Below are positions 49,164-59,200 of a stretch of DNA of 64,000 bases, one piece after another. Source of the stretch: Rhizophagus irregularis (Eukaryota > Glomeromycota > Glomeromycetes > Glomerales > Glomeraceae); assembly GCF_026210795.1 (NCBI RefSeq), contig NC_089441.1:2356001-2420000 (forward strand), read 5' to 3'. The position numbers and the translations under genes were made by a program. Under the pieces are notes generated by a model. The model worked only from the letters and a program-made list of their open reading frames with translations, was not told where the DNA came from and ran no database searches. Each line of letters begins with the position of its first letter. Positions within the stretch are counted from its first letter, which is position 1.

Positions 49164-49460
49164 TACAGTCAAACCTCTATGTACCGATGATTATAGGGTT
49201 ATTTATTACGACTACAGCAGGCTAGTGAGTACGGTTACGTTATTTGTCACACTATGTACTCACGTACTCACTAACATGTGATTACTGCGCCATTGCCTTA
49301 TATAGTAATTCCGCAGCAAGTCACGTGGTAATGAGTACGTGAGTACGACACGTAATCACACGTAGTCGTACTCACTAGCCTGCTGTAGTCGTAATAAATA
49401 ACAATTTACCGTGTACCGATCCCTGGTGTACTGATAATTTCCTGTACCGATAAATTTTCA
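49164..49460. mobile_element. Pogo/Tc1-like terminus remnant, interrupted by a MITE
   Basis: TACAGTCAAACCTCTATGTA at about 49164 is the kind of end seen in fungal pogo/Tigger-like elements (CAGTCAAACCTC). After the inserted MITE the sequence goes on with repeated GTGTACCGATCCCTGGTGTA and CCTGTACCGATAAATTTT. No transposase is present. It sits exactly at the junction between block Z copy 2 and block Y copy 3. Confidence 0.55.
49198..49402. mobile_element. 205-bp MITE with perfect 35-bp terminal inverted repeats
   Basis: The left end 49198-49232 (GTTATTTATTACGACTACAG, then CAGGCTAGTGAGTAC) is the exact reverse complement of 49368-49402. The interior is also largely self-complementary (TACTCACGTACTCAC and GTGAGTACGACACG), so the whole element can fold back. 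It lies inside the pogo-like remnant and is noncoding. Perfect ends indicate recent insertion. No clear target duplication is seen at these limits. Confidence 0.9.
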
Positions 49461-49479
49461 TTGTCTCGTTTTATGTATA

Positions 49480-51700
49480 ATAAAATTTTTATGAATATCT
49501 TTTCATTCCCCTGCATTACTGTTCTGCTTGTCTTACAAATGGTAATGGTTTCATATCTCTATGAGGAATAATTTGTCAAAATGTCAGCAAATTGGCTTGT
49601 TTATTGCACCATTTTGCATCCAATAATCATAGAAAGATGAAACATAGCTGAGTGATAGACGAAGAGTAATAATACACCAAAATTTCTGTAACAGTGATAC
49701 TAACATCAATTATGATGAATTTTTTACATAAATTTACTATATGTTTATGTTTATTGATCCCAGTACTTATGGTTTAATTGCTTCCAAGGTTTATTTGTAC
49801 AAGGTAATAGACGTTTTACTACTAACTCCTTTGATACCAAACACATGTGCATACCAAATACAAGGTTCCAAATTACTTTCAAAGACTGTTAGACGTAAAC
49901 AATTAATTTTTCCATTTAAATTACCAATTAACTATTAATAGACTAATTCATTTTTCTGTAACATACCTTTTACAGCATTTTTTTTACATATGTGAATAAA
50001 GTAATGCAGATCGGTTTTGAATAATAGAAATGCTTGAAATTGTATTACAATGAATAATCATTCACTCCCCCCTTTTTTTAATGTTTGGTTTTTTTTTTAA
50101 ACACGTTTGTTTTTTTTGTTTTTTTCACGTTTAATAAAAAGAATATTTATAAATAATCAAGATACTATAAATGACGAGAAATTACCTTTATTGTTTAATA
50201 TCCATCTATTGCATTTTTGTCTCATCTCAAAACATATCATCGCGAGATACAGTATATATATTAAATCTTAAAATAAATCCCTCCAAGATATATCACTCCA
50301 AGATATCATTCATTTATGAAGAACTGAAGGCCTTTGAAGATAAAGATTCAGCATGCATGTTACCTTATTTTCATCTACAATTGATGGATAAAACAGGAAA
50401 AATAAAATATATGGATTTTAATTACACTTTTCCTGAAGCAGTTTGTCCCATTAATATGGATATTTTACCCTTAATTGATAATCATGTAATAATAGTTTAT
50501 CTTAAATCAAACAATGGTGTTAAGGGAAAATATAACATAATAATTAATTACAGCAACGAGTCTATAAAGTAAGTTTAATCAATAGTATTTTTTTAGCAAA
50601 ATATATTTAGGAAATGCTAACAGATTTGTTGAACATAAGCTTATTAGTATTGAAAAATCAGATGAAGAAGGTCAGTATAGCAACATGGCGTTGGTTTAGC
50701 ATACTACCGTAAGTATTTTTACAAATAACAATTTTTTTTTTTGAAAATATTTTATTGTTCAGTCAATTAACTTTTTCATCTTATTTTAGAGATATTACAA
50801 CAGGAGAAGTGGTGGAACGTAAAAATGGTGATTTTTATACACCAAACCTATTATCATATACCTTGGTAAATGTGAATCTGTACTTCTCTTAGGAATGATA
50901 CATAAACTCTCCAGTATTGAAGATTTGGATCTTTTATTACTGATGATCCTTTATTTAAAATATACATAAAACCAAAACCTCCATCTATTAGATGAAAATC
51001 TAAACTATCTACTAAACTACCAAAAAATTAAATAATATAACAACTAAATTATGTACTGCAACTTATAATGCTGAAGGATATGTATGTATTATGATAAGTA
51101 ATACAATAAATTACTATCAGTTGAGATTTTTATCAACATATAGTTTCTAATCCAACAAATAATACGGATGTTGATTTGATTTCTTGTGGAACATGTAACA
51201 ATAAATTAGAGTTTTTATTAAAATCTTTACCAAGATTAAATAATCGGAGTAAGCTTTTAATTTCTTTTCTTTCTCTATATACTATATATATATATTTAAT
51301 ATTTTTTTTTTATCTGTAGGTACTGGATATAATTGTCCTGTAATTGAAACAACAAAGCCAGCTATAAATGAAGTTATTGATCCTTCAATATGATCAAATA
51401 TACCATTCCAGTGAAGTTATCTACTACGAATGTTTTGATATTTCAAATAAACGATGATATGGATAAACTGGATCTACTATTACAACAAACGATTTCGGGA
51501 GATTATAAACTATGTACCACTCAAGAGAGAGATGAACCTTTAATGAGAATTGAAGAAATATTTGGACGTTTTCAACAAGTAATACATATTTTTTTTAAAA
51601 AATTTTTTAATGATTAAATAAAAAAATTTATATTCTGATACTATATTTAGAACCACTTAAAACAGCATAACATTTAAATAATCAATTACTAAAGAAGAGA
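49480..51700 (+). repeat. Block Y, copy 3 (segmental duplication)
   Basis: Collinear with Y1 and Y2 from TTATGAATATCTTTTCATTC through the T-rich tract to the KLCT-coding segment, and more complete in its first exon. It ends before the purine-rich tract. Block Z does not follow. Confidence 0.8.
50171..51700 (+). pseudogene. Membrane protein family M, copy 3 (best-preserved first exon)
   Basis: The first exon is intact at 50171-50571 (about 133 codons): a signal peptide MTRNYLYCLISIYCIFVSSQ, then ISFIYEELKAFEDKDSACML, FHLQLMDKTGKIKYMDFNYT, CPINMDILPLIDNHVIIVYL and NGVKGKYNIIINYSNES, followed by a good GTAAGT donor. Later exon-like pieces are GNANRFVEHKLISIEKSDEE (50613), ITTGEVVERKNGDFYTPNLL (50794), GTGYNCPVIETTKPAINEVI (51320) and IKYTIPVKLSTTNVLIFQIN (51394). 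Stops and frame changes occur between and inside the later pieces, and no TM exon is found, so it is most likely dead, although a truncated secreted product from exon 1 is possible. The family is unrecognised; the beta-rich, Cys-poor ectodomain suggests a surface protein. Confidence 0.55.
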
Positions 51701-52089
51701 ATTTAATGGTATGTTTTAAATATTGTTAATATTATTGAATTTAAATGAAATATATATTTATTATATTTTAAACTGACTATTATTTTTATAGGTACGATTT
51801 TAGTTCTGGATCTCGTTTTCAGTAATACCAGAATCTTTCAATTTTTTTATCGCGATCATTCTTCATTATATTTACTTATATCGCTCATATCGCTATATAC
51901 AGTATCTATATAGTATACATTGGCAATTCATGCAATTTAAATCATGAAACCTTCTACCAAAATGTCAGACAATGTGCATTAAAAATTTATCAAAAAAAAG
52001 ATCAAATAGGTTGTTAGCACTTTTATACTATTTAACGCAATCAACTTTTCCATCTTCTTTATCATATCCTAATTTAATAATAAAGAGCA

Positions 52090-52420
52090 TTGTTACTCCA
52101 CAAAGATGTGAATAATATGTTTTATTAATATTTTGGTCGTATGTTCACTATAGAGATACTAAACTGGATCATGGCACTTACAATGAACTTAGAACGTAAA
52201 TAATGATATATTTAAATGATTACTTTGAAGCTTTGGACATGTAAGTTATTAAAGAATTAAATGATTTGTTTGAATTTTACAAATTACGGATAAAGTATAG
52301 TGAAATATACACTATATATATTTAGGAAAAGGCAAAATAGGACCATAAAATATTAAAACTTGAATAATGATTCGTTTGAATTTTGCTGAAAATGAGTTTA
52401 TGTGAACAAATGTAAGTTAA
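52090..52420. repeat. Repeat R and remnant of the 33.8-kb family (copy 3)
   Basis: CATTGTTACTCCACAAAGAT through GGAAAAGGCAAAATAGGACC recurs at about 63245-63340 (direct, with an internal loss) and, partly inverted, at 36340-36500. It ends with minus-strand HFQQNSNESLF-type coding near 52360-52400. It again stands directly before block X. Confidence 0.6.
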
Positions 52421-53000
52421 AAAAAAAAGTTGAAAGGGTGTACTATATATACTCGTAAAAACCTCATCGTGGCTAATAAAATAGACTCGGTGGCTTGTTA
52501 TAAATTTATCAGTAGCGAAAGAAACGATAACTTAATTATGTTAAAGTGAGAAACAATATCTTTCAGATATGGCGCCATCATACGACATTTTCCGTGAGAT
52601 CAATTGTTCTTTCTCGATTCATATTTTCCTTTTAACCAGAATGAGGAGTTATGACGATCGAAATTTTTATCCAATCTGAACTTGCAAATCAAGGGACTGA
52701 GGTTTTCATACGAAATGATGTTTTTTGACAAATGCTTTGGTGTATAGCATGTTGATCATACATTTGAAATTGGTTTTATGAATACTTACGTATATTATTT
52801 TACTAGGAAACGGGAACCGTTGTAAGTCCGGAGCGAGGTATAATAAATAAAGATGTAGCGATATTCTACTAATTATTAGCAGCATAACGCCTTGGAATTC
52901 CTGGACAGAGAAACTCACGTGATTGAAAATTTACACGTTATTTCCATAGATCATCATAGTGCGTAGACATATATAGTCCTTCGCTTCGCTCCGGACAATA

Positions 53001-53805
53001 ATGGGCAGCCCTATGTATAACGAAATGTGCCAGTTCGTGGTCGTTGTCAGAAAACACAAAAGTGTCTATGGGTTTAAGCAGGCGACCCTGAAAGAAGCAA
53101 AGGATATATTTCAGAATATTGTCCATTGATACTAAGTTATGGGCAGTGCAAGTTTCCCGAGATTTGAACAAAAATGATTTTATAATATTTGATGCGGATT
53201 TTCTGATTCTTTTCCATTTAACAGATGAATCAGCACTTTAAAGTTGCTTAACGATGATGATATCCACGTCGTTGTTCAAGGTATAAGGATTACTTTGTAA
53301 ATCTGATGAAACTAATTCTATTAATATCGACAAAAATCTCTATTAGGGAAAGAAAGTGTTGTGCCGTATGTGACAAAACGTTCGCCCTATGAAAAATTTT
53401 TATCCGAATATTTCCATTATTCTCCGTGTCTTCCATAAAAATTCTGTGAAAATGATACATTCACGGATATCCGTGTTAGCGAGATGAAAATTTCCATGAT
53501 TTAAGGCTATAAATTCTATGAAAATGATATATTTACGGAAAAAACATGGAAAGTTAAAACGCGGATCAGATTTTTTACAGGGTCAAAAGTAAAAATGATC
53601 ATGTAAATAATGATCTTAGACACAATATTTTAGTTGATAATAAAAATATCGCAGAATCTTCTGGAGATATGATATACGGTTATGATTATAACGATCAAAA
53701 CTATTATAAATTTGAAAACGATGAAAATGAGAACGAAGCCGAAGATAGTGAATCACCTTTTGATGAGATTTTTTCAGTGGTCGTACAATCAAGAAAAATA
53801 TAATG
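53001..53805 (+). pseudogene. Broken C2H2-like zinc-finger gene (block X, copy 2), split by a MITE
   Basis: Pieces: MGSPMYNEMCQFVVVVRKHK continuing SVYGFKQATLKEAKDIFQNI (53001-53129), CAVCDKTF-type (CRMCDKTF) just before the MITE at 53385, then KNDHVNNDLRHNILVDNKNI and GYDYNDQNYYKFENDENENE after it. The MITE separates the two cysteines from the histidines of the finger. The fragment ends SESPFDEIFSVVVQS. The minus strand of the first piece is also open (53171-52938). Confidence 0.45.
53385..53582. mobile_element. 198-bp MITE with CCCTATGAAAAAT / ATTTTTTACAGGG ends
   Basis: The left end CCCTATGAAAAATTTTTATC and right end GATTTTTTACAGGG are imperfect inverted repeats. The flanks TCG and TCA may be a decayed 3-bp duplication. 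Block X copy 1 lacks it (ACGTTCGAAAAAAATGATCA at about 37347). The body is shared with the truncated element at 37786. The ends resemble the 43440 MITE, but the body differs. Confidence 0.8.
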
Positions 53806-54059
53806 AAAGCTTATAAAGTACTTTATACGTTTCAAATAGCAATTCATAGGATTGACTATGTACGAGAAGACTAATTAATTCATTTTTATCCCTGTTAATA
53901 AAAAATTTCTTGGCACTTTTCCGAGACCGCTGGTCCCGGAAATTTCTTTGAAAAATGGATCGGCAGTTTTACGGATTTTTTGATTGGTCAAAGAATGCGA
54001 CTTAGATCCTGAAGGTACTAATAACACGGGAGAGTTCGTGAACTGAGTTATCTTCAACT

Positions 54060-54760
54060 AAAATAAATAAAAACAATATTATTTCGTCAGTTAAACGCTA
54101 AAAAACTTGAATAAACTCAAATTATTTTTTTTATATTTAGTTTGTATAGCTTCTTTACCTGAAGGGCTATAATATTTTAATAAAAAATAACCGACTTCAC
54201 GAATAGATCTTTTAACTTTTGTTAGGAAACAACAGAAAAAATTGAATCAAAACGTTCATTTTAACCCAGAGAATAAAAAAAATTCTGCGTATTATGGTGA
54301 AATTTAGGTTTGCATATGACAGAAAAACCCTGCAATTTTGATCATACTGTAGTAAAAAAAAGTGATCGACAAGCTGCTAAATATGTGTTGTAGGGTTTAC
54401 GCGTTCGGTAGGTAGTAACAGAAAGAAATATAAGGATCGGTTAATAAATGGCAGGGTAATATAACGATATATGACGAGCGATAGGATAAAATTTTGTGCG
54501 GGTAAACGATAATAAACGATTGTAAACGACAATAAGTGATGTGATAGGTTTAAGCGGGTGGTGTGTTTAAAGACAATTAGTCAGTTATAAGATATATACG
54601 AAAAATCAACAATGTATGACAAAAGTTAACAAAGTGAACAATAATAAACAATAATAAACAAAAATAAACAATGTGTCAAAAAATGATAAAACGTATATGA
54701 ATAATGCGGAAACAGATCGGCAGGTTTATTAACAATTAAACAAAATACGATATTATTGCC
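54060..54760. other. Intergenic, AT-rich, unassigned
   Basis: No gene is seen. A short family of AAACGATAATAAACGA-like and AACAATAATAAACAA-like imperfect repeats lies at 54500-54670. It could be part of the retroelement remnant that follows, but no boundary can be drawn. Confidence 0.4.
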
Positions 54761-54769
54761 TCTCTCGGC

Positions 54770-55110
54770 GCTCTGTAATATCCGTATATCTATCGGTGAA
54801 AATAAAACCTAAACTAAACTTATTTCCTCTATTAATTCGGTTATTTCCTCCGTATGGTTTTCCTTGACTTTCTCTGTAGATTCTAGAAGTATGTCCTGGT
54901 TTTCCACATGTACAACAAGTCATTTCATTCCAATTAACATTATTATTTCTTTGATTATTATGAACTGAACTTATGTTGAACTCTGACTGACTTGAACTGA
55001 ACTATGAACTGCACCTCCAACAACGGTCCTTTTTATAACGTTAATATTTTGTGCAAATCTGTCTATTCGAACAGAATTGCTTATCGCCTCCCGGCCAATT
55101 GTGGCGATCT
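54770..55110 (-). mobile_element. LTR-retrotransposon gag fragment (fossil)
   Basis: On the minus strand, the sequence encodes a hydrophilic N/S/R-rich stretch (FAQNINVIKRTVVGG, NNQRNNNVNW) followed by a zinc-knuckle-like CCTCGKPGH motif near 54895-54925, the layout of the C-terminal part of a Gag protein. No protease, reverse transcriptase, integrase or long terminal repeats were identified nearby. It is a broken, old fragment. A cellular zinc-knuckle protein is the alternative. Confidence 0.5.
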
Positions 55111-56226
55111 GGGCTATACAGCCACTTGTATTCAGCCACCTTCTCACCACTATGCTTTCTAATCACTAAATATCTAAAAATAACTAAAAATAACTATACT
55201 AAAATAAAAAAATAAAAATAAAATATATATAAAAAAATTATCCCATGACAGTAACCGACAGTAACCATACATATATTGTATAGTTTGGATGACCTACTAG
55301 CATCACCATCTTTGTGGCGCATCAGCTTTTTGGCTTTTGCATAACATTTATCTTAGGAAATTTTAATGCAAATTTTTTTCGCTTCTCGCACTTTTAAAAT
55401 ATAAAGAAATTAAATTTTCATACTTTAAAGTATAAAAAATATTGATTTCATGCTTTTAAACTTTTATGTTTTTAAATTTAAAAAAAAAAATTTTTGAAAT
55501 TTGTCTGCTTATTTATTAATAAAATAATGCGTATCTCCTAATAAAATAATAAGTATAGTAAATAAACCTAAATAAATATAAAAACGCGTCTCTCCTAATA
55601 GATATAACAAGTACAATAAATAATACCTAAATAAATATATAAACGCACTCATATTACCTAAAGAGATTTAAAAAATGTATAATGCATTTAATATTGTTAC
55701 AAAATATAAAAATAACTCCACAAATATGTAAACAAACCAACAATAAGTTTTAAATTTTGTACTTAAATAATAAACTTTTATCTGACATTAAATAAAGGAA
55801 GAAAAAAAAGAAAGGAGAGTTTCGAAAGTTACAAAATCACTGCTGTTAAACGTAAATAAATTAAATCAATGAGGCTGATGTGGCACAAAATCACGCGGGG
55901 CAGAAGACTATACATGTATGGACTGTATGGTTACTAAAAATGGATGTATATCATACATGCGAAAAAATCAACTGTACAAAACATATTTAGCTAGTAACCG
56001 TTCAATACATGTTTTCTATACACCCGAAATCAATGCATCGGGTCCAGATATATTTGCGTAGCATTGATGAAACATATTGTTGTTACATTAATTCTGACTG
56101 TAATATTTAATACTGCTAAATTTAGAATGTTTAAAATTTATGTTAAAAATCCAGATTGTATTTAAACGAAAAAAAATTCTTTTCCTAACATTTGACATGA
56201 AATTGTTTATTTAAAAAAAAATCAAA
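55111..56226. other. Intergenic, AT-rich; 5' flank of the Sel1-kinase gene
   Basis: No gene is seen. A pair of approximately 60-bp direct repeats (CTCCTAATA..AATAAACCTAAATAAATATA..ACGC) lies at about 55535-55640. The 200 bp before the ATG at 56227 contain no clear TATA element beyond general AT-richness. Confidence 0.45.
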
Positions 56227-59200
56227 ATGTCAAGTAATAATATTAGTATTAGTGCACAATATGTTCTTGCATGTTTACGTAATCATATTACACAATATAA
56301 TCTTGCATTTTTTTATTGCAATAGTGAAAAAACAGAAAAGAATTTAAAAAATATCTTTTACTGGTTTCAAAAAGCAGCTGAAAATGGTAATGAGCTTGCT
56401 ATGTATAATCTTGCATTATTATATGAAAAAACAGAAAAAAATTTGAAAAATCTCTTTATTGGTATCAAAAATTAGCTGAAAATGGTAATGAACGCGTACA
56501 ATATAAACTTGCATGTATATACTACAATGGTGAAGAAACTGAAAAAAATTTGAAAAAAGCCTTTTATTGGTTTCAAAAAGCAGCAGAAAGTGGTAATAAT
56601 CTTGCAATGTATAATCTTTCATGTTTATATGACTATGGCGAAGGTACTGAAAAGAATTTAAAAAAAGCCTTTTACTGGAATCAAAAAGCAGCGGAAAATG
56701 GCAATGAGTTTGCAATGTATAATCTTGCACATTTTTATAACAATGGTAAAGGGACGGAGAAGAATCTAGAAAAAACCTTTTATTGGTTTCAAAAAGCAGC
56801 AGAAAATGGCAATGAAGATGCAATGTATAATCTTGCATTATTATATGAAGAAACAGAACATAATTTAGAAAAAGCCTTTTATTGGTATCAAATAGCAGCA
56901 AAAAGGGATGATGTCAAAGCACAATATAATCTTGCACATTGTTATGAAAATGGTAAAGGAACAGAAAAGAATTTAGAGAAAGCCATTTATTGGCATCAAA
57001 TAGCAGCAAAAAGAGATCACGTCAACGCACAATGTTATCTTGCACATTTTTATAAAAATGGTAAAGGAACAGAAAAGAATCTAGAGAAAGCCATTTATTG
57101 GTATTTAAAAGCAGCAAAAAATGGAAATATATCTGCAATTTATAATCTTGCATTATTATATAGTGAAGAAAAGAATTTAGAAGAATCCTTTTATTGGTAT
57201 CAAATAGCAGCAAAAAAGGATCATATTAACGCACAACATAATCTTGCATGTTGTTATTACGATGGTAAAGGGACAGATAAGAATTTAGAAAAAGCTTTCT
57301 ACTGGTTTCAAAAGGCAGCAGAAAATGGTAACAAACATGCAATGTATACTCTCGCATGTTTATATAACAATGGTGGTAAAGAGATAGAAAAGAATTTAGA
57401 GAAAGCCTTTTATTGGTTTCAAAAAGCGGCAGAAAAGGATCATATTAATGCACAAAGTGATCTTGCACATGTTTATAAAAATGGTAAAGGGACAGAAAAA
57501 AATTTAGAAAAAGCTTTTTATTGGTTTCAAAAGGCAGCAGAAAATGGTAGTGAGTTTGCAATTTATAATCTTGCATGTTTATATGATGATGGTGAAGGAA
57601 CTGAAAAGAATTTAGAAAAAGCTTCATATTGGTATCAAAAAGCAGCAGAAAGTGGTGATAAGCTTGCTATGTATAAACTTGCATTATTATATCAAAAAAC
57701 AGAAAAAAAATTAGAAAAATCACTTTATTGGTACCAAAAAATAGCTGCAGATGGTAACGAAGAAATTCAATATAAACTTGCCCTCTTATATTATAACAGT
57801 AAAGAAATAGAAAATAATTTAGAAAAAGCCTTTTATTTGTACCAAAAAGCAGCAGAACGAAATCATATCGATGCACAATATCATCTTGCAAGTTTGTATG
57901 ACAATGGCGAGGGAATAGAAAAGAATTTAGAAAAAGCCTTATATTGGTATCAAAAAGCAGCTGAAAATGGTAATGAACTTGCAATGTGTAAACTTGCATT
58001 ATTATACGAAGAAATGGAAAATAATTTAGAAAAAGCCTTTTATTGGTATCAAAAAGCAGCTGAAAATGGTAATGAATTTGCAATGTGTGGAATTGCATTA
58101 TTATATGAAGAAATGGAAAATAATTTAGAAAAAGCCTTTTATTGGTATCAAAAAGCAGCTGAAAATGGTAATGAAGGTGCAATGCGTAAACTTGCTTTAT
58201 TATATGAAGGAACAGAAAAGAATTTAGAAAAAGCCTTTTATTGGTATCAAAAAGCGGCAGAATTTGGTAATGAACTCGTACAATATAAACTTGCATGTTT
58301 ATACTACAGCAATAAAGATATAGAAAACTATTTAGAAAAAGCATTTTATTGGTTTGAAAAATCAGCAGAAAATGGTAATAAAATTGCACAACATAATCTT
58401 GCATCATTATATTACTCTGGTAAAGGAACAGAAAGAAATTTAGAAAAAGCCTTTTATTGGTATCAAAAAGCAGCAGAAAATGGACATGAGAATGCAATGC
58501 ATAATCTTGCATGTTTATATAATCATGGCGAAGGAACAGAAATAAATTCAGAAAAAGCCTTTTATTGGAATCAAAAAGCAGCAGAAAAGGATCATATCGA
58601 TGCACAATGTAGTCTTGCATATTTGTACAAAAATGGTAAAGGAACAGAAGAGAATTTAGAAAAAGCCTTTTATTGGTATCAAAAAGCAGCTGAAAATGGT
58701 AATGAATTTGCAATGTGTGGACTTGCATTATTATATGAAGAAATGGAAAATAATTTAGAAAAAGCCTTTTATTGGTATCAAAAAGCAGCTGAAAATGGTA
58801 ATGAAGGTGCAATGCGTAAACTTGCTTTATTATATGAAGGAACAGAAAAGAATTTAGAAAAAGCCTTTTATTGGTATCAAAAAGCGGCAGAATTTGGTAA
58901 TGAACTCGTACAATATAAACTTGCATGTTTATACTACAGCAATAAAGATATAGAAAACTATTTAGAAAAAGCATTTTATTGGTTTGAAAAATCAGCAGAA
59001 AATGGTAATAAAATTGCACAACATAATCTTGCATCATTATATTACTCTGGTAAAGGAACAGAAAGAAATAATTTAGAAAAAGCCTTTTATTGGTATCAAA
59101 AAGCAGCAGAAAATGGACATGAGAATGCAATGCATAATCTTGCATGTTTATATAATCATGGCGAAGGAACAGAAATAAATTCAGAAAAAGCCTTTTATTG

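Larger units (their letters stand above)
52470..53870 (+). repeat. Block X, copy 2 (segmental duplication)
   Basis: Collinear with 36840-37600, including the start of block Y behind it (to about 54060). It has additional sequence at 52530-52730 and 52800-52990 not found in copy 1, and the 198-bp MITE at 53385. Confidence 0.8.

Noticed and set aside
52938-53171. 77-codon minus-strand frame in block X copy 2
   Set aside because: Overlaps the plus-strand FVVVVRKHKSVYG piece. Both are open, but the difference AACATAAAA/AACACAAAA between the copies is silent on the plus strand only, so plus is mildly favoured. It is not listed as a gene.
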